From Amycolatopsis oliviviridis (GTDB taxonomy: Bacteria; Actinomycetota; Actinomycetes; Mycobacteriales; Pseudonocardiaceae), in the NCBI RefSeq assembly GCF_014654365.1, contig NZ_BNAY01000004.1, positions 186,001 to 250,000 on the forward strand: a stretch of DNA of 64,000 nucleotides, read 5' to 3'. Each line of letters opens with the position of its first letter. The stretch's first letter is position 1. Under the pieces are notes generated by a model, which saw only the letters and a list, made by a program, of their open reading frames with translations, searched no databases and had not been told where the DNA came from. The position numbers and the translations under genes were made by a program. Positions 19,386 to 27,205 of the stretch are shown in pieces.

Positions 19386-19988
19386 TCAAGGGGTCGCGCC
19401 GAGTACGCGGAGCAGGCTGGTGCGCAGCGCGTCCGCCGCCTCCTCGCCGGACATCCGGCCGGAGCCTGCTTCCGCGCCGGCGGCGTGACCGAGACCGACG
19501 ACCACCGCCACCAGCCAGCCGGTCGGCAACCGGTCGTCGAACTCCCCGGCCGCCTTGCCGCGCCGGATGACGCGTTCGAGCCTCTCGGTGACCGGTGAAT
19601 GGCGTCGCGCGTCGTCGTCCGCGCCCGTGGGAACGGAATTGATCTTCCGGAGCAGCGCGGGATACCGCTCGAACGTTCCGCGGGCGGCTTCGAGCAAGCG
19701 CATCAGCGCGTCCGCCGCCGGGCCGTCGTCGAGGTCCGCGGCGTCCATTTCCGCGACGGCCTCCTCGGTGATCCGGTCGAGCACCGCCGCCAGCAGTTCC
19801 CCTCGTGACGGGAAATGGGCGTAGACCGTCTGCCGGGTCACGCCCGCGTCGGCCGCGATGGCTTCGATGCCCGCGTCGGGATCGCTGCCGAGTTTCCGGA
19901 GCGCCGCGTCCAGGATCGAGGCCCCTGCTGGAGCAGGAGCGCCATGGAGCCCTTCACCGACCCGAAGAAGTTCATCGCGGATTTCCAC
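19386..19988 (-). CDS. TetR family transcriptional regulator
   Basis: The HTH is clear (ILDAALRKLGSDPDAGIEAIA then ADAGVTRQTVYAHFPSRGEL), followed by a helical ligand domain ending VLGATP. No ATG lies just before the HTH; the nearest usable in-frame start is GTG at 19988, giving 200 residues and a 45-nt head-to-head overlap with the SnoaL-like gene. The much longer open frame further upstream runs antisense through that gene and is not supported. It probably represses itself and the divergent gene. Confidence 0.8.
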   Translation of the reverse strand: MEIRDELLRVGEGLHGAPAPAGASILDAALRKLGSDPDAGIEAIAADAGVTRQTVYAHFPSRGELLAAVLDRITEEAVAEMDAADLDDGPAADALMRLLEAARGTFERYPALLRKINSVPTGADDDARRHSPVTERLERVIRRGKAAGEFDDRLPTGWLVAVVVGLGHAAGAEAGSGRMSGEEAADALRTSLLRVLGATP

Positions 19989-20327
19989 CGGTCCTTCCAC
20001 GACGACCTGGTGAACAGCGACGAAGACGCGGGCGTCATCGTCGACCGCTATCACACGCCGGACATCGTGCAGATCGCCGACGGGCACCGGATGGACCGGG
20101 ACAAACTCATCGAGCACGCCCGCCCCGTCCGCAAGAACCGGCCCACCGGGCGCTGGGAAGTGCACGAAGCGGTCGCGAACGGGGACCGGATCGCCGCGCG
20201 GAGCACTCTGCGCGTGACGAACCGCAAGAGGGACCTCACTTTGGAGGTCTACTTCTTCGGGCAGTTCACCCAGGACGGCCGGATGCGCCGGGGGAACATG
20301 CTCACCCGCACCGTCCCCGAGACGTGA
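19944..20327 (+). CDS. SnoaL-like / NTF2-fold small protein
   Basis: ATG at 19944 with AGGAG 4 nt upstream; 127 residues. The sequence has the NTF2-like pattern: N-terminal helices (FIADFHRSFHDDLVNSDEDAG), then DRYHTPDIVQIADGHRMDRDK and β-strands (RIAARSTLRVT, LTLEVYFFGQFTQ). Such proteins are enzymes, isomerases or ligand-binding factors acting on small hydrophobic molecules. It is divergent from and overlaps the TetR gene, a common regulator-target layout. Confidence 0.7.
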   Translation: MEPFTDPKKFIADFHRSFHDDLVNSDEDAGVIVDRYHTPDIVQIADGHRMDRDKLIEHARPVRKNRPTGRWEVHEAVANGDRIAARSTLRVTNRKRDLTLEVYFFGQFTQDGRMRRGNMLTRTVPET

Positions 20328-20373
20328 AAGGGCCGCCCAGGGGCCGGGTGTGCGGCGGCCCTGGACGGCCCTT
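20328..20373. terminator. GC-rich hairpin between convergent genes
   Basis: AAGGGCCG (20328-20335) pairs with CGGCCCTT (20366-20373), with inner CCAGGG/CCCTGG pairing. It starts right after the SnoaL-like stop and lies before the convergent Lys/Ala-rich gene end, so it may terminate both strands. Confidence 0.6.
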
Positions 20374-20406
20374 CGACAAGCAGAAGAAGAGGTTAGGCGG
20401 TAGTTC

Positions 20407-21120
20407 TCAGTTCTTCTTGTCAGCGGAGCTGGTCGAAGCCTGGTGCCCGTTCTTCGGGGCGGCGGGCTTCGGAGCCGCGGGCTTGGCCGCACCCGAACCC
20501 CCGGCCGGACCGGAAGCGGCGGGCTTCGCGGCGGCGGGCTTCGGAGCGGCCGCGGCCGGAGCGGCGGGCTTCGCGGGGGGAGCGGGCGGAGCCTTCGGCG
20601 GCGCGGGCGCGACCGGCGGCTCCTGCTTCGAACGCAGCGCGTAGGCGGCACCGGCACCGACGACCGCGATACCGATGACCCACGGCCAGCGACGACGCTT
20701 GCGCGTCCCCTTGGCAGCGGTCTTCGCCTCGACGAGCGCGGCCTTGAAGTCCTTCTTCGCGGCCTTGAAGTCCTTCTTGCCCCGGCGCTTGGACTCGCCG
20801 GCCGACTTCGCGGCCAGGATGGCGGCCTTGCGTGCCTTCCGGCCCGGCTTCCGCATCTCGGAAAGCCTGGCCAGCGCCTCCTTGCGAGCCGCCTTCGAGC
20901 TGCGCTTGAGCTCCTTGCGGGTCAGTTCCGTCTTCTTCGCGAGCTTCTTGCGCGCGCGACGGCTGGTCTTAGCGATCTCACCGGCGCTCTCGGAGAGCTT
21001 CTGCTCGGCTACCTCGACGGCGTGGGCGGTGGCTTCCTTGCCCGCCTCGACAGCACGTTTGCGCAGGCCGAGCGCGCCGGCCTTCGCCGACTCGCTCACC
21101 GAATCTGCGGCCCGGGTCAT
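20407..21120 (-). CDS. Lys/Ala-rich membrane protein with Pro/Ala tail
   Basis: ATG at 21120 is preferred because GAGGTGAAGG precedes it; an in-frame GTG lies 9 nt earlier. Residues 1-145 are very rich in Lys, Arg and Ala, with repeats such as KKDFKAAKKDFKAA, resembling the basic tails of histone-H1-like proteins and likely helical. One membrane segment follows (RWPWVIGIAVVGAGAAYAL), then a Pro/Ala-rich tail ending in TSSADKKN. By the positive-inside rule the basic region is cytosolic and could bind DNA, RNA or membrane lipids. No family assigned. Confidence 0.65.
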   Translation of the reverse strand: MTRAADSVSESAKAGALGLRKRAVEAGKEATAHAVEVAEQKLSESAGEIAKTSRRARKKLAKKTELTRKELKRSSKAARKEALARLSEMRKPGRKARKAAILAAKSAGESKRRGKKDFKAAKKDFKAALVEAKTAAKGTRKRRRWPWVIGIAVVGAGAAYALRSKQEPPVAPAPPKAPPAPPAKPAAPAAAAPKPAAAKPAASGPAGGSGAAKPAAPKPAAPKNGHQASTSSADKKN

Positions 21121-21209
21121 GGCCTTCACCTCATCAATCGTTTTGATTCTGCTTCGTTGCTTGTAACCTATCGTGCCCCTTTTCCCCAGATCTTGCCGCA
21201 GATGGCACG

Positions 21210-21770
21210 ATGAAGCTCGTGACTGAAAGCAAGGGATCCCTCATTGGTGGCGCGCTGAAGGCCACTCTGCACACCAACCAGGGTGACATCAACCTGAACC
21301 TGTTCCCCGACCACGCGCCGAAGACGGTCGCGAACTTCGTCGGGCTCGCCGAGGGCACGAAGGAGTACACCCAGCCCAACGCGCAGGGCGAGAACTCGGG
21401 CCCGTTCTACAACGGGTCGATCTTCCACCGCGTCATCGACGGCTTCATGCTCCAGGGCGGCGACCCGACCGGCACCGGCCGCGGCGGTCCCGGCTACAAG
21501 TTCGGCGACGAGTTCCACCCGGAGCTCCAGTTCTCCAAGCCGTACCTGCTGGCCATGGCCAACGCCGGACCCGGCACCAACGGCTCGCAGTTCTTCATCA
21601 CCGTCGCGCCGACGACGCACCTGAACTTCAAGCACACCATCTTCGGAGAGGTCGCGGACCAGCCCTCCCGCGACGTCGTCGACGGGATCGGCCGCACGGC
21701 GACCGGTCCGGCCGACCGTCCGCTGCAGGACGTCGTCATCGAGAAGGTCACCATCAGCCGCGAAGGCTGA
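21210..21770 (+). CDS. ppiA: Cyclophilin-type peptidyl-prolyl isomerase
   Basis: 186 residues, single cyclophilin domain, no signal peptide, so cytosolic. Active-site motifs FHRVIDGFMLQGGD (Arg, Phe, Gln), MANAGPGTNGSQFFIT and the HLNFKHTIFGEV strand are intact. Catalyses cis-trans isomerisation of X-Pro bonds. Position between the gyrA region and the rhomboid/crgA genes matches Rv0009 in Mycobacterium. The start ATG could be replaced by the GTG four codons later. Confidence 0.95.
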   Translation: MKLVTESKGSLIGGALKATLHTNQGDINLNLFPDHAPKTVANFVGLAEGTKEYTQPNAQGENSGPFYNGSIFHRVIDGFMLQGGDPTGTGRGGPGYKFGDEFHPELQFSKPYLLAMANAGPGTNGSQFFITVAPTTHLNFKHTIFGEVADQPSRDVVDGIGRTATGPADRPLQDVVIEKVTISREG

Positions 21771-21813
21771 TCGCAGAGCCGGTTACGGGGGATTTCGGTA
21801 GGTTGGTGGCATC

Positions 21814-22779
21814 GTGAGCCAACCACCGAATCCCCAGTACCAGCAGGCCGCCATGCCCGGCTGCTGGTGGCACCCGAACCGGCCGACCGGCCTGAGCTGT
21901 TCGCGCTGCGAGCGTCCGGCCTGCCCGGACTGCCTGCGCGAAGCCGCCGTGGGCTTCCAGTGCACCGACTGCGTCCAGGCGGGCCGCCAGCAGGCCCGCG
22001 TCCAGCAGAAGCAGTACCGCGACGCCGGTTACGGCGCGCGCACCCTCGCCGGTGCGCAGCAGCCCCGCGCGGTCGTCGTGACGCCTGCCCTGCTGGCGAT
22101 CAACGTCGTCCTCTTCTTCGTCACGGTCGCCCTCGCCGGCAGCCTCACGAGCAACAACATCTCGGAGTTCTTCCAGCTCGGCAATCTGGACAACGCGCCG
22201 ACGCTCGCGAACAACGAGTGGTGGCGGATCTTCACCTCCGGGTTCCTGCACTTCGGCCTGCTGCACATCGCGAGCAACGCCTTCTCGCTGTGGTTCGTGG
22301 GCCGCCCGCTGGAAACCGCCCTCGGCCGCGTTCCGTTCACGGTCCTCTACTTCGTGTCGATGCTCGGCGGCTCGGCCGCGTGCCTGGTCTTCACGGACCT
22401 CGGCGCCCCTCCCGTGGTCGGCGCGTCCGGTGCCATCTTCGGGCTCATCGGCGCGTACACGGTCATCGTCATCAAGCTCAGGCTCAACCCGACCTGGCTG
22501 CTGGTCATCCTCGGCCTGAACGTCTTCATCTCGTTCCAGGTGCCGAACATCTCGATCCTGGCGCACGCCGGTGGCTTCGTCGCCGGGCTTCTGGCGACCT
22601 TCGCCCTCCTGTACGCCCCGGAAAAGGACAGGCTCCGCTGGCAGATCGGCGGGATCGCGATCGTGGTCGTGGCGATCATCGGGCTCATCGCCTGGAAGGA
22701 CTCCCAGACGATTTCCGCCGCGTTCTGCCAGTTCACCCCGTATCAAGGGCAGTCCGTCTACATCTGCTACCGCCAGTAG
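21814..22779 (+). CDS. Rhomboid family intramembrane serine protease with N-terminal Cys-rich module
   Basis: 321 residues. N-terminal 55 residues contain a Cys/His zinc-finger-like module (CWWHPNRPTGLSCSRC, CPDC, CTDC). The membrane domain has the rhomboid dyad Ser205 (GASGAIFGL) and His251 (AHAGGFVAG), plus HIASNAFSL with the oxyanion Asn and WWRIFTSGFLH. About seven TM helices. Cleaves membrane proteins within the bilayer; substrate unknown. GTG start, located as in other Actinobacteria between cyclophilin and crgA. Confidence 0.93.
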   Translation: MSQPPNPQYQQAAMPGCWWHPNRPTGLSCSRCERPACPDCLREAAVGFQCTDCVQAGRQQARVQQKQYRDAGYGARTLAGAQQPRAVVVTPALLAINVVLFFVTVALAGSLTSNNISEFFQLGNLDNAPTLANNEWWRIFTSGFLHFGLLHIASNAFSLWFVGRPLETALGRVPFTVLYFVSMLGGSAACLVFTDLGAPPVVGASGAIFGLIGAYTVIVIKLRLNPTWLLVILGLNVFISFQVPNISILAHAGGFVAGLLATFALLYAPEKDRLRWQIGGIAIVVVAIIGLIAWKDSQTISAAFCQFTPYQGQSVYICYRQ

Positions 22780-22879
22780 GCGCGCTTCCCCCGAGTGGGT
22801 TATGCGAAAACCCGGTGGGGAAGCAACATCATTGGGTACCTTCAGGTTGATCATCAACATCATCAACTTGGGGGTTGAG

Positions 22880-23368
22880 ATGAAGATTCGGAAAGCAGCA
22901 GTTCTCGCCGCCGTCGCCGTGATGGCGTCGGCCTTGGCGCCATCGGTCGCGCAGGCCGGTCAAGCCGCCGAGACCTGCCAGACCTACACCAAACGCTATT
23001 TCCTCGGCTCGGGCAGCGCGATCACGCTGCGTGTCGCCTACGTCGATTCGGCGTTGAAAATCTGCTTCGGAGACCCAGGCGTCACTTCGTCGGCGGCGAC
23101 GCAGACCGTCGGCACGACCGGGCCGGGCGCGGCGACCGGCTGGGAGATCACCGCGGGCCAGGCGGTGGTCGAGGACCAGCGGCCGCGGCATGTCAAAGCG
23201 AAGTTCAGCGGGTCCCTGCGGAACTGCGTCGTCAAGATCAACCCGATCTGCTCGCCGGCTTCGCCGTACGAGATCTTCGGGGAGTACGCGCCGCCCGCGG
23301 TCGGACCGGCCGTTCCGGGCTGGTCACACGGCCCTGACGGCAACGTCCACTACTACGACAACGCCTGA
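22880..23368 (+). CDS. Small secreted protein of unknown function
   Basis: ATG at 22880 begins a clear signal peptide (MKIRKAAVLAAVAVMASALA, cleavage near AQAG), 162 residues in total. The mature part has four Cys residues that could form disulfides (ETCQTY, LKICFG, RNCVVK, NPICSP) and is β-rich by pattern. No family recognised. The 3' end overlaps the convergent PH-domain gene by 16 nt. Confidence 0.65.
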   Translation: MKIRKAAVLAAVAVMASALAPSVAQAGQAAETCQTYTKRYFLGSGSAITLRVAYVDSALKICFGDPGVTSSAATQTVGTTGPGAATGWEITAGQAVVEDQRPRHVKAKFSGSLRNCVVKINPICSPASPYEIFGEYAPPAVGPAVPGWSHGPDGNVHYYDNA

Positions 23369-23793
23369 CCCTTGAGGGCGGTGAGGACGTCCAGGACGTC
23401 CCTGGGGTCCTCGCCGAGGTCGATCCGGCCGAACACCAGCAGGTGTTCGCCGGATTCGACCTCGAGGGTCACCGAGTCCCGGCCGAACCGCCGCGTCGTA
23501 CGCAGCCGGAGCCGGGCTTCGGACCAGGAGTAGCGGTGCGCGCCGCCGACGGTCCTGGCCAGGATTCCGTCGGGACCGGCCGCCAGCCGGGGACGGAGCA
23601 GGGTGCCGTGCAGCGCGAGCGCGCCCACGGAGAGCATCGCGACCCCGGTGAGGACGGTGCCGCCGACGTCGCCGCCGATGACCAGCCACGCCACCCCTGC
23701 CAGCAACAACAGGGTGATCGCCCAAGCCACTACCACAACGTTCTGCTGCGGCGCCCAGGAGGTGGGGTAGTTATCCACAGAGGTTATCCACAC
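23353..23793 (-). CDS. Membrane PH-domain protein (CFP-6/bPH_6-like, Rv0010c-type)
   Basis: 146 residues: two membrane segments (about 20-38 and 42-64) followed by a bacterial PH-like domain (AAGPDGILARTVGGAHRYSW, TTRRFGRDSVTLEVESGEHL). Position beside crgA on the same strand corresponds to Rv0010c of M. tuberculosis. Function unknown; presumed membrane-associated cell-envelope factor. GTG at 23793. Its first codons coincide with two TTATCCACA sequences (as TGTGGATAA on this strand), which is odd because they dictate the amino acids VDN. Confidence 0.8.
   Translation of the reverse strand: MWITSVDNYPTSWAPQQNVVVVAWAITLLLLAGVAWLVIGGDVGGTVLTGVAMLSVGALALHGTLLRPRLAAGPDGILARTVGGAHRYSWSEARLRLRTTRRFGRDSVTLEVESGEHLLVFGRIDLGEDPRDVLDVLTALKGQALS
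23771..23792. promoter_or_regulatory. Two DnaA-box-like sequences
   Basis: TTATCCACA occurs exactly at 23771-23779 and again at 23784-23792, 13 nt apart in the same orientation. This equals the E. coli consensus DnaA box (actinomycetes prefer TTGTCCACA). They overlap the start of the PH-domain gene. Confidence 0.55.
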
Positions 23794-23848
23794 TGGGGAT
23801 GAGTCACACCGGTGTGATTCGGCGTCAAGCCGCCATCCGGGGTAATGC

Positions 23849-24115
23849 TCACCGCCACCGCATCGTCATGAGCAGCCCGGCGATCATCAGCACGAAGCCG
23901 ATGGCGAAGTTCGTGTTGCCCAGATCCGCCATGAAGGGGATCTTGTCGCCCGCGATGTAGTTCACGACCAGCCACAACAGGCCGATCAGCATGAGGCCGA
24001 ACATCACGATCTTGTAGAACAGGTTCGACGGGCCCGCCGCCTTGACCTTCACCGGCGTGCGGCGGTCGGTCGGCGGGGTGTACGCCGTCTTCTTGCGGAC
24101 CTTGGACTTCGGCAT
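23849..24115 (-). CDS. crgA: Cell division protein CrgA
   Basis: 88 residues from ATG 24115. Basic N-terminus (MPKSKVRKKTAYTPP), then two transmembrane helices (about 33-52 and 67-86) separated by a short loop (AGDKIPFMADLGNTN), as in CrgA. In mycobacteria and Streptomyces CrgA joins FtsZ, FtsQ and penicillin-binding proteins at the septum or inhibits premature Z-rings. Gene order with pabA and pknB further along is conserved. A longer frame upstream on this strand is antisense to the sortase gene and is not used. Confidence 0.95.
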   Translation of the reverse strand: MPKSKVRKKTAYTPPTDRRTPVKVKAAGPSNLFYKIVMFGLMLIGLLWLVVNYIAGDKIPFMADLGNTNFAIGFVLMIAGLLMTMRWR

Positions 24116-24310
24116 CGTGTTCCTCGCGTACTGTTCGGCATCCCTGGTGGCGATGACCCGCTTTCGGGTGCGCAACCAGCGCCACGTGCACACGTTAACG
24201 TAAACGAGCGCCGCTGGGCACCGTCCGGGACCGGTCGATTTCCCGCACTGTGACAATGGTGTCACAGACGGTTCGACACTGCGGCTTGGTTCGAGACTGA
24301 GGAGCTTTGC

Positions 24311-25429
24311 GTGGCTGAGCGGGAAGAGCCGGGCGGGGACCGTCGGCGGTACTCCGGACGCCCACCCGGCGAGGGCCGTCCGGCCCCCCGGCGTAGGCCG
24401 GAGGAAGGAATTTCGCCGCGTCGCGCTCCGGGAGAGGCACCGACGCCCCGCCGGAGGCCGCCGGAGGGCAGGTCGTTCGACGGGCCGCCTCCGCGCCGCC
24501 GGACCGACGCGCCCCCGCCTCGACGTCGTCCCGTACCGCCGCCGGGGTCGACCGAAGAGACCGTCATCTTCGAGCCGGTGGGCGGTGGCGTCGCGACCGA
24601 GGAGCGCCCGCCGCCGCGGGAATTGGGCAAGGGTGGCGTCGCCATCCGCACAGTGGGCGAGCTCCTCATCACCGCCGGCCTGGTCGTGCTGCTGTTCATG
24701 GTCTACGAGGTCTACGTGACCGACCTGTTCTCCGCGGGCAAGCAGTCCGAGGCGAGCACGGAACTGGACGGCGAGTGGGGCAAGGACCGCCAGCTGCATC
24801 CGGAGCTGGTCGACGGGAAGGCGTTCGCCAGGATCCACATCCCGGTGTTCGGCGCCGACTTCAACTTCACCATCCAGGAAGGCACCACCGAGGCCGCGCT
24901 CGAAGTCGGCCCGGGGCACTACAAGGGCACCGCGCTGCCGGGCGAGCCGGGCAACTTCGCGGTCGCCGGGCACCGCGTCGGCAAGGGCGCCCCGTTCAAC
25001 GACCTCGACAACCTCGGCTCGTGCGACCAGATCGTCATCGAGACGCAGACCGACTTCTACGTCTACAAGGTGCTGCCGTACAAGGACGAGGTCGAAGGCT
25101 GGGCCGCGGGCAAGGGCGCCCAGCCGAAGTGCAAGAACGTCGGGACGCTGCGCGACCCGAACGCCGTCGACGGCGGCCCCTACGGGGAGACCAACGGCCG
25201 CCGCATCGTGTTCCCGACCAAGGGCGACACGGTGAACCCCGTGCCGTACAAGGACCCGGACATCCTGCCGAAGGCCGAGCAGGTCTCGCTGCTCACGCTG
25301 ACCACGTGTCACCCGCAGTTCTCGGCGAAGGAACGGCTCATCATCCACTCGGTGCTGACCCAGCAGGTGCCGAAGAACCAGGTCGGCTCCTACGCCGAAC
25401 TACTGCCCAAGATCTCGGAGGCGCGCTGA
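24311..25429 (+). CDS. Class E sortase
   Basis: 372 residues; GTG start. Residues 1-105 are a disordered Arg/Pro-rich cytosolic tail (RRR and PPP runs), TM helix about 112-136, then the sortase β-barrel. Catalytic His221 (AGHRVG), Cys333 (TLTTCHPQ) and Arg342 (KERLI) are in place; the TLTTC motif is that of class E sortases, which usually act on LAXTG-type signals. Transpeptidase anchoring secreted proteins to peptidoglycan or joining pilins. A 51-codon membrane peptide gene overlaps its stop (TGATG). Divergent from crgA. Confidence 0.93.
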   Translation: MAEREEPGGDRRRYSGRPPGEGRPAPRRRPEEGISPRRAPGEAPTPRRRPPEGRSFDGPPPRRRTDAPPPRRRPVPPPGSTEETVIFEPVGGGVATEERPPPRELGKGGVAIRTVGELLITAGLVVLLFMVYEVYVTDLFSAGKQSEASTELDGEWGKDRQLHPELVDGKAFARIHIPVFGADFNFTIQEGTTEAALEVGPGHYKGTALPGEPGNFAVAGHRVGKGAPFNDLDNLGSCDQIVIETQTDFYVYKVLPYKDEVEGWAAGKGAQPKCKNVGTLRDPNAVDGGPYGETNGRRIVFPTKGDTVNPVPYKDPDILPKAEQVSLLTLTTCHPQFSAKERLIIHSVLTQQVPKNQVGSYAELLPKISEAR

Positions 25430-25584
25430 TGTACGGCTGGATCTGGCGCAAGCTGCCGGGCCCGTTCGCGGTGAAGCTGGCGACGGCGGTCGTGCTGGCG
25501 CTCGGGATCGTCGCCCTGCTGATGTTCGTCGTCTTCCCATGGCTCGAGCCGCGCTTGTGGTTCAACGAAGTGAGCGTCCAGTAA
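25429..25584 (+). CDS. 51-aa single-pass membrane peptide coupled to sortase
   Basis: ATG overlaps the sortase stop (TGATG, 25427-25431) and the frame ends TAA at 25584. The product starts MYGWIWRKLPGPF, has one strongly hydrophobic helix (AVVLALGIVALLMFVVF) and ends LWFNEVSVQ. Similar small membrane proteins follow class E sortase genes in other actinomycetes, so it may assist the sortase or the adjacent divisome. The overlap and a convincing TM pattern make it a real gene despite its size. Confidence 0.75.
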   Translation: MYGWIWRKLPGPFAVKLATAVVLALGIVALLMFVVFPWLEPRLWFNEVSVQ

Positions 25585-25613
25585 TTTTTGTCGAGCGCTG
25601 ACGGAAACTCGCC

Positions 25614-25665
25614 GAAGGGGCGCCGGGCCGCTTCCCACTCAGGTTGAGAGCGGAGGCGCCCCTTC
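25614..25665. terminator. Long hairpin, GGGGCGCC type
   Basis: GAAGGGGCGCC (25614-25624) pairs with GGCGCCCCTTC (25655-25665); inner CCGCT/AGCGG also pairs. Lies between the 51-aa membrane peptide gene and the LLM gene. No T-tract. Shares its outer stem and inner layout with the hairpin at 19326. Confidence 0.65.
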
Positions 25666-25689
25666 ATCGAGCGCCCTTGGGGAGACCTT

Positions 25690-26694
25690 GTGGTTGAGTT
25701 CGATTTGCGTCCAGTAGACCCGCGGTTTGGGGTCTTCCTCGTCTCGGGGCGGTTTCCCGGGCAGGAGGACGCCGATGTCCTGCGCCGGTCGGTCGACGCC
25801 GCGATCGCCGCCGAGCGGGCCGGCTTCGACGACGTCTGGTTCGCCGAGCACCACTTCATGCCGTACGGCGTGTGCCCGTCCGCGATCACGCTCGCCGCGC
25901 ACGTGCTCGGCCGCACCGAGCGGATCGCGGTCGGCACCGCGGTGAGCGTGCTGTCCATCGCGCATCCGGTGGCACTGGCCGAGCAATGGTCGCTGCTCGA
26001 CGCGGTTTCCGGCGGACGATTGCGGATCGGCGTCGGCCGCGGTGGGCCGTGGCAGGACCTGGAGGTGTTCGGCACCGGCGCGTCCCGGTACGAAACGGGG
26101 TTCGAAGAGAGCCTCGACCTGCTGCTCGCGGCCATGACGTCGAAGACCGTCTCGGCCGAGGGCGACCACTTCGCGTTCCGTGAGGTGCCGATGGTGCCGC
26201 GGCCGGAGCGCGCCCCGCGCATGGTCGTGGCCTGCGGTGACGCTCGTTCCGGAGCGGTCCGGCTCGCCGCCGATCGCGGGCTGCCGATGCTGCTCGGCCT
26301 GCACACCGACGACGAAGGCAAGATCGAAACCCTTGCCGCGTACGGAGATCCCGCCGCCGGGCACGTCTCGACGGTGATGTGCCAGGTCGGGGACGACGCG
26401 CTGGACGTCGTGCGGTCGGCGTTGCCGGGCTCCCTCAAGGAGGGTTTCGCCGGGCACGTCTACCTCAATGGCAAGCGTGGCTTGGACAAGGATCCGGTGT
26501 CCTACACCGATCGGCTCTGCGAGATGCATCCGATCGGCGGCGTGGAGTACTGCGTCGACAAGCTGGGAACGAGCCTCCGGCGCACCGGGGTCTCCCACGT
26601 GATCATGATGGTGGAAGCGTCCGGTACGCCGGAGGGAACGCTCGAAAACATCGCGCGGATCGGGGAAGAGGTACTACCCGCGCTGCGCCGATGA
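25690..26694 (+). CDS. LLM class flavin-dependent oxidoreductase
   Basis: 334 residues, bacterial luciferase-like TIM barrel: FDDVWFAEHHFMPYGVCPS, IAVGTAVSVLSIAHPV, LLDAVSGGRLRIGVGRGG are standard LLM signatures. Uses FMN or F420; substrate is not predictable from sequence. GTG start at 25690. Stands alone after a terminator; the gene after it is on the other strand with its end only 8 nt away. Confidence 0.92.
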   Translation: MVEFDLRPVDPRFGVFLVSGRFPGQEDADVLRRSVDAAIAAERAGFDDVWFAEHHFMPYGVCPSAITLAAHVLGRTERIAVGTAVSVLSIAHPVALAEQWSLLDAVSGGRLRIGVGRGGPWQDLEVFGTGASRYETGFEESLDLLLAAMTSKTVSAEGDHFAFREVPMVPRPERAPRMVVACGDARSGAVRLAADRGLPMLLGLHTDDEGKIETLAAYGDPAAGHVSTVMCQVGDDALDVVRSALPGSLKEGFAGHVYLNGKRGLDKDPVSYTDRLCEMHPIGGVEYCVDKLGTSLRRTGVSHVIMMVEASGTPEGTLENIARIGEEVLPALRR

Positions 26695-26702
26695 GCTCCC
26701 GG

Positions 26703-27095
26703 CTAGCAGTCGCGGAGTTCCGGGCTCTGGTTCAGCAGCTGGCCGCGCACCGAAACGAACGCGCGGTAGCGGTCACTGTCCACTTGGGACTTCTTGAACA
26801 CGGCGACGCGGTGGCAGTTCTGGAACGCCAGCTTCACGCCGAAGTGTCGTTCCAGCCCGCCGCGGATGGCGTCCGAGGCCAGCGCCCGCAGCAGCTGGCC
26901 GCGTTCGGCCTCGCTCGGCGGCGGCGTCTCGTTGTCGGCGAACCCGTCGGCCGCGCCCTCGGCCTCGGCGATGACACCGGTGATCACGGTCCAGGCGTAG
27001 GGCAGGGATTCCCGGACACAGGCGACGAATTCGGCGTCGGAGACCTCCCCGCGTTCGGCCTTCTCCAGCAGCGCGGGCGATACATCCAGAGACAT
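26703..27095 (-). CDS. SCO5389 family protein
   Basis: 130 residues, no membrane segment. The sequence follows the SCO5389 family seen across actinomycetes: MSLDVSPALLEKAERGEV start, SLPYAWTVITGVI, ETPPPSEAERGQLLRALASD, and RHFGVKLAFQNCHRVAVF. No known function; commonly monocistronic and highly conserved in sporulating actinomycetes. Convergent with the LLM oxidoreductase gene. Confidence 0.85.
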   Translation of the reverse strand: MSLDVSPALLEKAERGEVSDAEFVACVRESLPYAWTVITGVIAEAEGAADGFADNETPPPSEAERGQLLRALASDAIRGGLERHFGVKLAFQNCHRVAVFKKSQVDSDRYRAFVSVRGQLLNQSPELRDC

Positions 27096-27205
27096 CGGAC
27101 CTCCGAGAGAGACACAGTGAACGTGGGCCGTCTACCTGACTACCCATCCGCGGCCGGAGTCACAAGAGAAAACGATCATCATCACCACTTTGGCGGAAGC
27201 CGTCG

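Noticed and set aside
23849-25348. Long minus-strand frame in which CrgA is the C-terminus
   Set aside because: Only the last 88 codons match CrgA; the upstream part is antisense to the sortase gene.
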